DNA from: Kribbella pratensis
GTDB lineage: Bacteria; Actinomycetota; Actinomycetes; Propionibacteriales; Kribbellaceae
Assembly: GCF_004365355.1 (NCBI RefSeq)
Contig: NZ_SODP01000002.1
Location: 1,297,838 to 1,361,837, forward strand
Direction: 5' to 3'
Length of the DNA stretch: 64,000 nt
Part shown: positions 22,023 through 31,150 of the stretch, in pieces
Numbering within the stretch: the first letter of the stretch is position 1
Layout: each line of letters begins with the position of its first letter
Position numbers and translations under genes: made by a program
The notes under the pieces: model-generated
What the model saw: the letters and a program-made list of their open reading frames with translations, nothing else
Told to the model about the DNA's origin: nothing
Databases searched by the model: none

Positions 22023-22143
22023 GACTGTACTAATTGCCGCGACTCCGTCGCGGCGGGTCATGGGGCTGAAACTCCCGGCCTTCCCTCGTCGCTCCGGTCG
22101 CTTCGCTCCCTCCGCTCCTCAGTCCAGGCCGGGAGGCCCCATG
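22021..22143 (+). repeat. two-hairpin dispersed repeat, copy A
   Basis: Matches 48007-48128 at all but about nine positions over the 108 aligned bases from 22036. Hairpin 1: GCCGCGAC/GTCGCGGC (22036-22043, 22047-22054), loop TCC. Hairpin 2: CATGGGGC + 5-base bulge + CTCCCGGCCT (22059-22081) paired with AGGCCGGGAG+GCCCCATG (22126-22143), enclosing a 44-base pyrimidine-rich loop. The 3' arm carries GGGAGG and an ATG. In this copy the ATG opens only a 16-codon frame (22141-22191). Confidence 0.82.
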
Positions 22144-22258
22144 ACCGGACTGACCTGCGGTGATATCTCCAGACAATCGCCTCATGCCTGAGAGCATATT
22201 CGACACCCGCTGCTGCGCTCGCCTTGACTGACGGTCCAGGACGACCAGAGGAGACAGC

Positions 22259-23209
22259 GTGAAGGTAAGTCGGAGAGGGATGCTGACCGGCGCGGCGGCG
22301 GTTGGAGCAGCTGCGGTCGGGGCGGCCGGTGTGGTCGGGCTCGAAGGCCGGAGTGAGGCAGCGACGGCGCCGACAGTGCCGACGGGGCCGGCAGGCAAGC
22401 GTGAGCCGGTGGAACTGACCTGGTTCGGGACACACGCGTGGCAGCTCAGGTGCGGCAAGAGCGTCGTACTGACCGATCCGTGGCTGACCCGGTTCAAGAC
22501 CGGGACGTTCACGCCGGAAGGTGCGGACCCGAAGACGAAGCTGGTGATCAAGCCCGAGGTGATCGACAAGCACCTGACCACGGCCGACGCGATCCTGGTC
22601 CATCACGGGCACTACGACCACATGGCCGACGTGCCGTATGTCGCGGAGAAGACGCAGGCGACCGTGCTGTGCACCGAGACGCACGCCAACCTGCTGCGTG
22701 CGATGCGGACGCCGAACGAGTTGCTCTCACCTGTCCGCGGCGGCGAGTACCTGCCGTTCGACGGCTTCTCGATCGAGGTGTTCCCGTCGCTGCACTCCTG
22801 CAGCGGCAAGCGGCACACGTACGCGTACCCGGGCTACCGGTACGACGTACCGCAGCGTCCGCGCGTGATCGAGGACCTGGTCGAGGGCGGCACGCTCGCG
22901 TTCGTGATCACGATCGGCGGCCTGCGCATCCTCAGCCTGAGTACGGCGAACTTCGACCCGAACGCGTTGCGCGATCTGCAGGTCGACGTGGTCTTCGCGG
23001 CCCCCGGCGGCGAACCGGGAATCACAGACCGCCTGCTGCAGACCGTCAAGCCGGTCCGCAAGGTGATCGCGACCCATTGGGACGACTTCGACAAGCCGCT
23101 CGACGACCCCGGCATCCCCTGGACCGACCTGGCCCCGCTTCGCCAGTCGGTGGAGCGAACCGGCGCCGAGTTCGTCGTCCTCGATCACCTGCAGAAGGTC
23201 ACGCTTTGA
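22259..23209 (+). CDS. exported metallo-beta-lactamase-fold hydrolase
   Basis: 316 aa from GTG 22259. Tat-type signal (SRRGMLTGAA then a hydrophobic Ala/Val/Gly run). The metal motif HGHYDH is in VHHGHYDHMADVP, with later histidines in FPSLHS and IATHWDDF. It resembles UlaG-like/lactonase-type MBL proteins rather than class B beta-lactamases. Transport by Tat suggests metal loading in the cytoplasm. Copy A of the hairpin repeat lies between it and the divergent LysR gene. Confidence 0.85.
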   Translation: MKVSRRGMLTGAAAVGAAAVGAAGVVGLEGRSEAATAPTVPTGPAGKREPVELTWFGTHAWQLRCGKSVVLTDPWLTRFKTGTFTPEGADPKTKLVIKPEVIDKHLTTADAILVHHGHYDHMADVPYVAEKTQATVLCTETHANLLRAMRTPNELLSPVRGGEYLPFDGFSIEVFPSLHSCSGKRHTYAYPGYRYDVPQRPRVIEDLVEGGTLAFVITIGGLRILSLSTANFDPNALRDLQVDVVFAAPGGEPGITDRLLQTVKPVRKVIATHWDDFDKPLDDPGIPWTDLAPLRQSVERTGAEFVVLDHLQKVTL

Positions 23210-23933
23210 CGCGGTAGTGGTACCGCGAGACGGTCCGGAAGCCGAGGTTGTCGTAGAGGGTGCGGGCGGGGATGTTGTCTTCCAGCACGCTCAGCCAGAC
23301 CCATCTGGCTGTTGCCGCCTGCAACAAACCGCGGATGACGGCGGAGGCAAGGCCCTGGCGCCGGAAGCGTTCGTCGACGGCCAGGCAGTAGAGACCGGCG
23401 GTGTCGTCGACGAGAGCCAGCCGGCCGATCGCCTTCACCTGTTCACCGTCGGGGATGCTCGCGTAGAGAGCCTTGCCGCGGGCAAGGATCTGCTCGGCGG
23501 TGGTCCGGCTGGCCGCGCCGCCGCGGCCGTCGACGCTCCACCAGCAGTCCATCCAGGCGGCGGACGGGGACGTGGAAATATTCACCTCGTCCGCCGTGAC
23601 GGGCAGCTTCGCGAGTACGTCGGGGAGCGCCGCGCACTGCACCAGCGTGGGGTTGCGCACCGCATACCCACGGGCTTCGAGGTGGACGTCGAGGTCGCTC
23701 GGCTGGACCGCCGGGCTGATCTGGAACGACGGCGTGATGTCATGCGCGCGATACAGGTTTTCGACGTAATCCAAGGCTCTGTGGACATCGAACGGCGCGT
23801 TGGCGGGCAGCACCGAATTGGCTCGCAGGGTGACGCCTGCGTTGCGGCGGACCAGCCAGCCGTCCAGCTCGGTGTTGTCGGCGGCGGGCCAGGCCTGGTT
23901 CATGAGCGAGTCCATGCGAGCTTCGGCGATCAC
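23199..23933 (-). CDS. GNAT-family N-acetyltransferase
   Basis: 244 aa from GTG 23933 (the frame extends to a TTG at 23969). The C-terminal half is GNAT: DDTAGLYCLAVDERFRRQGL, ASAVIRGLLQ, then LEDNIPARTLYDNLGFRTVSRYHY. The N-terminus (LDGWLVRRNAGVTLRANSVL) matches the family of large stand-alone actinobacterial GNATs. Acceptor unknown. Overlaps the tail of the MBL gene by 11 bp, convergent. Confidence 0.82.
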   Translation of the reverse strand: MIAEARMDSLMNQAWPAADNTELDGWLVRRNAGVTLRANSVLPANAPFDVHRALDYVENLYRAHDITPSFQISPAVQPSDLDVHLEARGYAVRNPTLVQCAALPDVLAKLPVTADEVNISTSPSAAWMDCWWSVDGRGGAASRTTAEQILARGKALYASIPDGEQVKAIGRLALVDDTAGLYCLAVDERFRRQGLASAVIRGLLQAATARWVWLSVLEDNIPARTLYDNLGFRTVSRYHYRVKA

Positions 23934-23988
23934 TCCACCAAGAGTAGAACCGCCCGGATCGAATTGCAACCAACTGGATATTTATTCA

Positions 23989-25395
23989 TCATCCGCGCAC
24001 CGCCGCGATCGTGTCCGCGAGCAGTTCGATGCCCTCGACAACTTCTTTCTGGGCGAGCGAGCCGTACCCGAAGACCAGCCCGGCCGGCCCCGATCCGCCC
24101 ACCCAGTACGGCGCCAACCCGTATACGCCGAGCCCGCGCTCCAGCGCCGCCGCCCGCACCGCGTCCTCGGTGAGGTCGGGCGGCAGGAACGTCATCACGT
24201 GCAGACCGGCCGAGACCCCGACCGGCTCGAGCTCCGGGATCCGCGCCGCAAGTTCGTCGACGAGCGTGTCCCGCAACAGCCGGTACCGCGGCCGCATCCG
24301 CCGCAGGTGCCGGTCGAACTCACCCCGCGCCACGAAGTCCGCGAAGGCCAGCTGATCGAACACCGGCGACCCGCGGTCGTCCATCAGCTTCGCCTGCGCC
24401 ATCGGCTCGACCAGCCAGGCCGGCAGGATCAGCCAGCCCAGCCGCAGCCCGGGCGCAAGCGTCTTGCTCGCCGTTCCGGCGTACGCCACGCGCTCCGGCG
24501 CCAGCCCCTGCATCGCGCCGATCGGCTCGCGATCGTAGCGGTACTCCGCGTCGTAGTCGTCCTCGATCACCAGCCCGTCGCGCCGGGTCGCCCATGCCAC
24601 CAGCGCCGCCCGCGTCTCGGCCGAGGTCACCGCACCGGTCGGGAATTGATGGGCAGCCGTCACCAGCACCACATCGGCACCGGACCTCTCGAGCGCCTCG
24701 ACATCGACCCCCGATTCGAGGACCGGTACGCCGATTGTCTCGAGCCCCGCCGCCGCGGCGACCTCACGCAGGTCGTTGTCGGACGGGTCCTCGACAGCCA
24801 GTCGCTTGTACCCCTGCGCCGCCAGCACCTGCAGCAGCAGCCGTGATCCTTGCGCGAACCCGTTGCAGACCAGCATGTTCTCCGGGCGCGCCGCGGTACC
24901 GCGGACTCGATTGAGGTAGTCGGCGAGCGAAGTACGCAGCTCGACCGTGCCGCGACCGTCGAGGTACGCGAGGCTGCGGTACGGCGTCTCGTTCAGCACC
25001 CGGCGTATCGATCGGAGCCAAGCGGCGCGGGGGAACTGCGAGACGTCCGGCCGGCTGTAGCGGAAGTCGATCCGTGGAGGACCGCTCGCGGACCTCAGCG
25101 CAGCCGTCGGCTCGACCACGGCGATGTCCGCAACCTGCGTGTACCCGCCACCCCGGCTGACCAGGTACCCCTCGGCGACGAGTTGCTGATAGGCCTCGAC
25201 GACCACGCCGCGGGACAGCCCCAGGTCCTGCGCGAGCGCGCGGGTGGACGGCATCACCGTGTCCGGCCGCAGCAGACCGGCCCGGATCCGCGTCCGGATC
25301 CCGCTCTCCAACTGCTGATGCAGCGGTACGCCGTTGTCGCGCTGCAGCTCGACCAGGAGTTCTCCGGTCCCGGAACTGGTCCTCATTCGGCTCAC
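23989..25395 (-). CDS. MocR/PdxR-type GntR-aminotransferase regulator
   Basis: 468 aa; GTG 25395, or ATG 25386 in frame. N-terminal GntR winged helix (~10-80; PLHQQLESGIRTRI, PSTRALAQDLGLSRGVVVEA). The rest is a class I aminotransferase-like domain with the PLP lysine in GTASKTLAPGLRLGW. Such proteins sense PLP or amino compounds and usually control the divergent gene, here a flavin-linked oxidase whose start is 86 bp away. Confidence 0.9.
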   Translation of the reverse strand: MSRMRTSSGTGELLVELQRDNGVPLHQQLESGIRTRIRAGLLRPDTVMPSTRALAQDLGLSRGVVVEAYQQLVAEGYLVSRGGGYTQVADIAVVEPTAALRSASGPPRIDFRYSRPDVSQFPRAAWLRSIRRVLNETPYRSLAYLDGRGTVELRTSLADYLNRVRGTAARPENMLVCNGFAQGSRLLLQVLAAQGYKRLAVEDPSDNDLREVAAAAGLETIGVPVLESGVDVEALERSGADVVLVTAAHQFPTGAVTSAETRAALVAWATRRDGLVIEDDYDAEYRYDREPIGAMQGLAPERVAYAGTASKTLAPGLRLGWLILPAWLVEPMAQAKLMDDRGSPVFDQLAFADFVARGEFDRHLRRMRPRYRLLRDTLVDELAARIPELEPVGVSAGLHVMTFLPPDLTEDAVRAAALERGLGVYGLAPYWVGGSGPAGLVFGYGSLAQKEVVEGIELLADTIAAVRG

Positions 25396-25481
25396 AGAAC
25401 TGGACCTTATCGAAGTACCGCTTCGCTGTCAGGGTTGTGGACAGACCAGAACGACAGACGAACGACAGGGAGTTGAGAGCG

Positions 25482-26768
25482 ATGACCACGATGCTGCGCA
25501 CCGGCGACGCCGGCTACGACGAGGCCCGGACCGTCTGGAACGCGATGATCGACCGCCGTCCGGCCGCGATCGCCCGGTGCTCGAGCACCGCGGACGTCGT
25601 CGAGGCAGTGCGGTTCGGCCGGGCGGCCGGGCTGGAGATCGCGGTCCGCTGCGGCGGTCACAACATCGCCGGCCTGTCCGTCCCCGATGGTGGGCTGATG
25701 ATCGACCTGACGCCGATGAACGCAGTACATGTGGACCCCTCGCAGAAGCGGGCCTGGGTGCAGGGCGGCGCGTTGCTCGGCGAGCTGGACAAGGCGGCGC
25801 AGGAGTACGGACTGGCGACGACCGCGGGCAACGTCTCGCACACCGGCGTCGGCGGGCTGACGCTCGGCGGCGGGATGGGGTGGCTGGCCCGGCGGTTCGG
25901 CCTGGCCTGCGACAACGTCGTGTCCTACGAGGTCGTTACTGCGGACGGTTCGGTGGTCCGGGCGACTGCGGACGAGAATCCCGAGCTGTTCTGGGGCCTG
26001 CGCGGCGGTGGCGGCAACTTCGGGATCGTCACACGGTTCGAGTTCCAGCTCCACGAGATCGGGACGCGGGCGCTGATCGTCGAGCTGACCTACCCGGCGT
26101 CGGCAGGCTTCCACGTGCTGCGCGGTTGGCGTGACCTGAACGAGCAGGCGCCGCGCGAGGCGACGTTCACTGCAAGCATCAAGCCGGACTCGGTGACGGT
26201 CGGGTACGTGTGGGTCGGCGAGGGCGGGTACAGCCTGCTGCCGGCGCTCCGCGCACTCGGGCCGGTGGTCGGCGAGGTTGTCGAGGAGACGACGTACCTC
26301 AAGCTGCAGACCCGCGACGACAGCATTCAGGGTCACCGGTACCGGCGCTACTGGAAGGGCCACTACTTCAAGTCGCTGCCCGACGACGCGATCCGCGCGT
26401 TGCTGCGGACGCCGGGTCCGTCCGCGAGCTTGCAGGCGTACGGCGGCGCGATCGCCGACGTACCGGATGGGGATGCGGCGTTCAGTCATCGGGAGACGCT
26501 GTTCGAGTTCGTCACTGCCACTCGGTGGGAGGACGCGGACGAGGATCAAGCCCGGATCGCTCGGCTGCGCGAGTACGCCGCGACGCTGGCGCCGTACGCG
26601 AGCGGGGCGTACGTGAACACGCTGAACGGCGACCCGATCCAGCGCGCGTTCCCGCCGGCGAAGCTCGAGCGGCTGGTGGCGCTGAAGACGGCGTACGACC
26701 CGGCGAACGTCTTCCACCTCAACCAGAACATCTGCCCCGGCGAGGCGGGTGCGGAGAGCGCCGCCTGA
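25482..26768 (+). CDS. berberine-bridge (BBE)-type FAD-linked oxidase
   Basis: 428 aa from ATG 25482 (CAGGGAG upstream). FAD_binding_4 domain with RCGGHN (His ~71, candidate 8-alpha link) and GWLARRFGLACDNV (Cys, candidate 6-S link), so FAD may be bicovalently bound. The C-terminal BBE motif is AYDPANVFHLNQNI. Family members oxidise alcohols, sugars or oligosaccharides. It is divergent from the MocR regulator, its probable controller. Confidence 0.88.
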   Translation: MTTMLRTGDAGYDEARTVWNAMIDRRPAAIARCSSTADVVEAVRFGRAAGLEIAVRCGGHNIAGLSVPDGGLMIDLTPMNAVHVDPSQKRAWVQGGALLGELDKAAQEYGLATTAGNVSHTGVGGLTLGGGMGWLARRFGLACDNVVSYEVVTADGSVVRATADENPELFWGLRGGGGNFGIVTRFEFQLHEIGTRALIVELTYPASAGFHVLRGWRDLNEQAPREATFTASIKPDSVTVGYVWVGEGGYSLLPALRALGPVVGEVVEETTYLKLQTRDDSIQGHRYRRYWKGHYFKSLPDDAIRALLRTPGPSASLQAYGGAIADVPDGDAAFSHRETLFEFVTATRWEDADEDQARIARLREYAATLAPYASGAYVNTLNGDPIQRAFPPAKLERLVALKTAYDPANVFHLNQNICPGEAGAESAA

Positions 26769-26784
26769 CTGGTACCTCTGGAGG

Positions 26785-27144
26785 GTGGACTTCGAGTCTG
26801 TCTTCGCCGGTGTGGCCCGGGTGATCGAGGGCTCCGGCGTGGTCATCATGGCCGTCGGCCTCGCCGCCGTCCTGATCCGGTACGCGTACGACGTGATCCG
26901 CAAGGGCGCCGGGAGTTACAACCAGCTGCGGGTCGATCTGGGCCGGGTGATACTGCTCGGCCTGGAGATCCTGATCGTCGGCGACATCATCCGCACGATC
27001 ATCGTGGAGACCTCCCTCGAGAGCGTGCTGGTGCTCGGCCTCATCGTGGTGATCCGGGTGGTGCTCAGTTTCGCGCTCGAAGTGGAGATCTCCGGGTCGT
27101 GGCCGTGGCAGCAGCGACGTGGTGACCAATCGGACGCGGCATGA
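26785..27144 (+). CDS. DUF1622-family membrane protein
   Basis: 119 aa from GTG 26785; a GTG at 26749 in frame is possible. Three hydrophobic stretches (~10-33 GVVIMAVGLAAVLIRYAY; 53-75 VILLGLEILIVGDII; 84-105) separated by the conserved R.DLGR turn. This fits the small DUF1622 inner-membrane family of unknown function. It follows the oxidase by 16 bp and may be cotranscribed. Confidence 0.78.
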   Translation: MDFESVFAGVARVIEGSGVVIMAVGLAAVLIRYAYDVIRKGAGSYNQLRVDLGRVILLGLEILIVGDIIRTIIVETSLESVLVLGLIVVIRVVLSFALEVEISGSWPWQQRRGDQSDAA

Positions 27145-27151
27145 TGGAGAT

Positions 27152-27655
27152 GTGACGACTGAACTCACGCCGGAGCTGGCGGCGACGATCGAGGAAGGGT
27201 TCTCGAAGCGGGACCGGGCGAACATGGGCCCGACGATCGCCTTCTTCGAGAAGCTGCTGAGCGAGCATCCGGACAACCCGCACGTGCTCTACGAGGTCGG
27301 CGGGTCGTACGACACGGCCGGCCTGGAGGAGAAAGCGGTCGGGTACTACGAGCGCGCCCTGCCGGGGCTGACCGGGGAGACGCGCCGCAAGTGCCTGCTG
27401 CAGTACGGCAGCACGCTGCGCAACCTCGGGCGGTTCGACGAGTCGCTGGCGGTGTTCAAGGACGCGTGCGCGGAGTACCCGGAATCGGACTCGCTCAGGG
27501 TCTTCAAGGCGCTGACGCTGCACGCTGCCGGGAAGAACGACAAGGCGCTGGCCACGCTGCTGCTGGTGATCGCCGACAAGGTCGACTCGGCCGAGATCAA
27601 GCGCTACGAGGCCGCGATCCGCGGGAACGCGGACTACCTGGCCAACCTGGGCTAG
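27152..27655 (+). CDS. tetratricopeptide-repeat protein
   Basis: 167 aa from GTG 27152 (ATGGAGAT upstream). Three to four TPR units are visible (NPHVLYEVGGSYDTAGLEEK; RRKCLLQYGSTLRNLGRFDE; LRVFKALTLHAAGKNDKALA). No signal or membrane segment. It matches the common small actinobacterial TPR proteins and probably acts as a protein-interaction scaffold; no partner is evident. Confidence 0.82.
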   Translation: MTTELTPELAATIEEGFSKRDRANMGPTIAFFEKLLSEHPDNPHVLYEVGGSYDTAGLEEKAVGYYERALPGLTGETRRKCLLQYGSTLRNLGRFDESLAVFKDACAEYPESDSLRVFKALTLHAAGKNDKALATLLLVIADKVDSAEIKRYEAAIRGNADYLANLG

Positions 27656-27719
27656 CTCTCGCGCCAGCTCCGGGCTGGCTCTCGGCCTGCTCCGGGCTGC
27701 TCCCGGGCCGGTTCCGGGG

Positions 27720-28568
27720 TTAGCTCGAGGCCTTGCGGCCGACCGCGCCGTAGATGGCGTCGCGGATGTCGGGCGGGTGCTCCTCCTCGACCCGACCGCC
27801 GGGCACGTGCCACTCGCCCAGCGGGACGACGCCCGGCTCGAGGATCTCCAGGTCGCCGAACAGCGACGAGATCTGCGCGACCGAGCGGAACGCCAGGGTC
27901 GGGAACGCGTCCTTGACGTTCTCGAGCAGCTCGGTCACCAGCAGGTCGACCGGGCCGCCGTCGCCCGGGTTGCACGCATGCGTGATCGCCAGATACGACC
28001 CCGGCGGCAGCGCGTCGACGTACTTGTGGACGATCTCCCGCGTCTGCTCGTAGTCGGCGATGTGGTGCAGCATGAGCGCCATCACCAGCGCGACCGGCTC
28101 GCCGCCGGCCAGCAGGTCCCTGATCCCCGGGTCTGCCAGCACCTCGTCGGGTCTGGTCAGATCCGCGGCGGTGAAGTGCGTCCGGTCGTTGTCGAGCAGT
28201 AGGGCCCGTCCGTGGGCGACCACGGACGGGTCGTTGTCGATGTAGATCACCGAGGCGTCGGCGCTGACCTTCTGGGCGATCTGGTGGGTGTTCTCCGCGG
28301 TCGGCAGGCCGGAGCCCGCGTCGATGAACCGCCGTACGCCGGCCTCGTCGGCCAGCCAGGTGATCACCTCGCGGAGCCAGGCCCGGTTCGCCCGGGCCCA
28401 GACGGGTGTCTCCGGCGCGATCTTCATGATCTGCCGGTACAGCGCGCGGTCGGACTCGTAGTTGTCCTTGCCGCCGAGGGCGTAGTCGTACACCCGCGCC
28501 ACGCTCGGACGCGTGGTGTCGATCCCGTGCGCGACCAGCCCACCGTCATTCACCGGCTGATCGGTCAC
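27720..28568 (-). CDS. SAM-dependent methyltransferase, DUF574/Methyltransf_19 family
   Basis: 282 aa. The starting block RPSVARVYDYALGGKDNYESD is the family signature. SAM motif FIDAGSGLPTAENTHQ, then VIYIDNDPSVVAHGRALL. These proteins are abundant in actinobacteria; substrates are mostly unknown. A paralogue lies at 61185, with the same signature and layout. Confidence 0.9.
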   Translation of the reverse strand: MTDQPVNDGGLVAHGIDTTRPSVARVYDYALGGKDNYESDRALYRQIMKIAPETPVWARANRAWLREVITWLADEAGVRRFIDAGSGLPTAENTHQIAQKVSADASVIYIDNDPSVVAHGRALLLDNDRTHFTAADLTRPDEVLADPGIRDLLAGGEPVALVMALMLHHIADYEQTREIVHKYVDALPPGSYLAITHACNPGDGGPVDLLVTELLENVKDAFPTLAFRSVAQISSLFGDLEILEPGVVPLGEWHVPGGRVEEEHPPDIRDAIYGAVGRKASS

Positions 28569-28682
28569 ACTCTCTCCTCGCGTCGAGGCGTCTTCGCACC
28601 CGATACGAGGGTAACGTACAGAGAGTCAGCGTTTCACCACGGCGAGTTCGATCTGTGTAAAACCTCAAGATTTACAGGGCTT

Positions 28683-29129
28683 TCAGCACGCGCACGCAAC
28701 TCCGCGTGGCGCGGTGAGCGGATCCGGTAGCCGGCGATCGATGCCTTCGGCGGTCTCGACCGGCAGCCCTTCGCGGGTCCAGTACTCGAAGCCGCCGATC
28801 ATCTCCTTGACCGGATATCCCAGTTTCGCGAACTCCAGCGCAGCCCGGGTCGCGCCGTTGCAACCCGGCCCCCAGCAATACGTCACGACAGCCACACCTT
28901 CCGGTACGACGGACGCCGCGCGAGCCGCGATCTCCCTCGTCGGCAGGTGGACCGCACCGGGTACGTGGCCCTGGTCCCAGCTCTCCTGACTGCGGCTGTC
29001 GATCAGCACCCAGCCCGTCACCCCGCCACCGATGTCCGAGGCAACATCCGACACGTCTGTCTCATAAGCCAGCCGCTCCGCGAAGTGTGCGACGGCGGCC
29101 TGGTCGATCTGTTGGGTCATGTTGGTCAT
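28683..29129 (-). CDS. rhodanese-domain protein
   Basis: 148 aa from ATG 29129; MADPDC at 29147 is an alternative start. One rhodanese domain: VLIDSRSQESWDQGHVPGAV, then the active-site loop YCWGPGCNGATRAA with the catalytic Cys, followed by GGFEYW.REGLPVE. A sulfurtransferase or persulfide-carrier role is likely. It ends in a CAC tail. It lies just downstream of the NhaA-thioredoxin gene on the same strand. Confidence 0.87.
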   Translation of the reverse strand: MTNMTQQIDQAAVAHFAERLAYETDVSDVASDIGGGVTGWVLIDSRSQESWDQGHVPGAVHLPTREIAARAASVVPEGVAVVTYCWGPGCNGATRAALEFAKLGYPVKEMIGGFEYWTREGLPVETAEGIDRRLPDPLTAPRGVACAC

Positions 29130-29194
29130 GCAGTCAGGGTCAGCCATCCGGCAGTGCCGCGAACAGTGGCAGAAATGCCCTAGTGCGTCAAAAT

Positions 29195-31081
29195 TCAGCC
29201 ATGATGTTCGGTGATCTTGGCCCGCGCGCGGGCCACCTTGATTGCCGCCTTCAACGACTCCACGTCGTACGCGCCGTAGTGCCGCTGACCGTTCACGAAG
29301 AACGTCGGCGTACCGGAGACCCCGCTGGTGTCGGCGGACTCGACATCCTGCGCGACCCGGGCCGCGGCCACGTGCCGCTTCACGTCGTCGTGCAGCTTGT
29401 CCGCGTCGAGGCCGAGCTGCTCGGCGTACCGGATCAGGTCGGCCGGCTGCAGCTTGTCCTGGTTCGCGAGCAGCAGGTCGTGCATTTCCCAGAACGCGCC
29501 TTGCGCGGCCGCCGCCTCCGACACCTCGGCGGCGATCTGGGCTCTGGGGTGTACGTCGGACAGCGGGAGGTGCCGCCAGACGAATCGGAGGTCGTCGTCC
29601 TGCATGATGTCGCGGACGATCGGCTCGGCCCGGCCGCAGTACGGGCATTCGAAGTCGCCGTACTCGACCAGCGTCACCGACGCGTTCTTCGGACCGCGGA
29701 TGTGGTCACGCTCCGGATCGACCGGGTCGCTCAGGTCTTGCAGCTGCTCCGCGTTGCCGAGCAGGGCGAACGCCTTCTTGGGCGGGGAGAGCAGCTTGGC
29801 CGCGCGGAACACCACCCAGGTGAGCGCCGACGCGATCACGACCGCCGACAGCAGACCGACCTTCGCCTCGGCGAGCTGCGGTCCGTCGAACGCGATCGTT
29901 GCGATCAGCAAGGAGACGGTGAACCCGATCCCGGCGATCGTTCCGCTGCCGAGCACCGCGGCCCAGCCGACGCCCGCCCGGATCCGGCCGGCGCTGAGAC
30001 GCTCCAGCAGCCAGGACACCGACGTCACGGCGACCGGTTTGCCGACTACGTACCCGAGCAGGATGCCGAGCGTGATCGGCGAGGTGAACGCCCGCCCGAG
30101 GAACGCCATGTCGATCGTCACGCCGGCGTTCGCGAGGCCGAAGAGCGGGACGATCAGGTAGCTGGTCCAGGGGTGGTAGAGGTACTGCAGGCGCTCGTTC
30201 GGCGAGATCGTCGTGGTCAGGCCGACGGTCGCGGAGCGTGCGAGCTCCGGCGTCGGTTGCTCGCGGAACAGGCGGAACAGGCCGGTGGCCTGCTCGAGCT
30301 CTTCTCTTCCGGGTGAGTACGCCGGCGCGGTCAGGCCGATCGCCAGTCCTGCTACGACCGGGTCGACACCGGACTTGAGCAGGGCGGCCCACATGAGCAC
30401 GCCGAGCACGGCGTACAGCCAGGTTTTGCGGACGTGGAACAGCGAGAGGGTGAGCACGACGGCGAACGCGATGATCGCCAGCACGAGCGGCATCAGCTGG
30501 ATGTCCTCGCTGTAGACGACCGCGATGACGACGAGTGCGAGCAGGTCGTCGACGACGAAGACGGTCAGCAGGAACACCCGCACACGGTCCGGTACGCCGC
30601 GACCGACGAGCGCGAGCAGGCCGAGCGCGAGCGCGGTGTCGGTGGACATCGCGACACCCCAACCGTGCGAGCCCGGTCCGCCGGCGTTGAAGGCGAGATA
30701 GATCAGCACGGGCGCGACCATGCCGGCGATCCCGGCCAGCATCGGCAGGATGAACCGGGTCCGGTCGCGGAGATCACCGAGATCGAACTCGCGACGCGCC
30801 TCCAGCCCGACCACCAGGAAGAACAGCGTCATCAGACCGCTGTTGATCCACTCCCGGAGATCCAAACTCAGTACGTTGTCCCCGAGCCCGATCGAGAGAT
30901 GGGTGCGCCAGAGGTCGTCGTACATACCCGGGAACAGGTTCGCCCACAGCAACGCGAGGACGATCGCTGCCGCGAGTACCCCAGAACTCCCCGCCTCGGT
31001 CCGAAGAAAGGACCGCATCGGCGCGGCAACCTCCCGCCGCCAGTTGGTCCGCCCACTCAACAGACCAGTCAAGTCCGCCAC
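29195..31081 (-). CDS. nhaA: NhaA Na+/H+ antiporter fused to a DsbA/thioredoxin-like domain
   Basis: 628 aa from GTG 31081. NhaA part (~20-430): eleven to twelve hydrophobic segments, with GVAMSTDTALALG and VFLLTVFVVDDLLALVVIAV carrying the two Asp of the ion site. The C-terminal ~190 residues are a DsbA-like thioredoxin with CPYC in VEYGDFECPYCGRAEP and the cis-Pro in SGTPTFFVNG. NhaA-thioredoxin fusions are known in actinobacteria. The soluble domain may sense or act on redox state. No Shine-Dalgarno is clear, so the transcript may be leaderless. Confidence 0.93.
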   Translation of the reverse strand: MADLTGLLSGRTNWRREVAAPMRSFLRTEAGSSGVLAAAIVLALLWANLFPGMYDDLWRTHLSIGLGDNVLSLDLREWINSGLMTLFFLVVGLEARREFDLGDLRDRTRFILPMLAGIAGMVAPVLIYLAFNAGGPGSHGWGVAMSTDTALALGLLALVGRGVPDRVRVFLLTVFVVDDLLALVVIAVVYSEDIQLMPLVLAIIAFAVVLTLSLFHVRKTWLYAVLGVLMWAALLKSGVDPVVAGLAIGLTAPAYSPGREELEQATGLFRLFREQPTPELARSATVGLTTTISPNERLQYLYHPWTSYLIVPLFGLANAGVTIDMAFLGRAFTSPITLGILLGYVVGKPVAVTSVSWLLERLSAGRIRAGVGWAAVLGSGTIAGIGFTVSLLIATIAFDGPQLAEAKVGLLSAVVIASALTWVVFRAAKLLSPPKKAFALLGNAEQLQDLSDPVDPERDHIRGPKNASVTLVEYGDFECPYCGRAEPIVRDIMQDDDLRFVWRHLPLSDVHPRAQIAAEVSEAAAAQGAFWEMHDLLLANQDKLQPADLIRYAEQLGLDADKLHDDVKRHVAAARVAQDVESADTSGVSGTPTFFVNGQRHYGAYDVESLKAAIKVARARAKITEHHG

Positions 31082-31150
31082 ACGCCAAACTGTAACCAGC
31101 CCCACCAGCAAACGAGCCGAGCAGGTGAGTAGAACCCATCGCGGTGCTAC

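Noticed and set aside
22141..22191. 16-codon ORF after hairpin copy A
   Set aside because: Although it has the same GGGAGG-ATGACC start as copy B, it is very short, is not followed directly by a gene and has no counterpart sequence; recorded only as part of the repeat.
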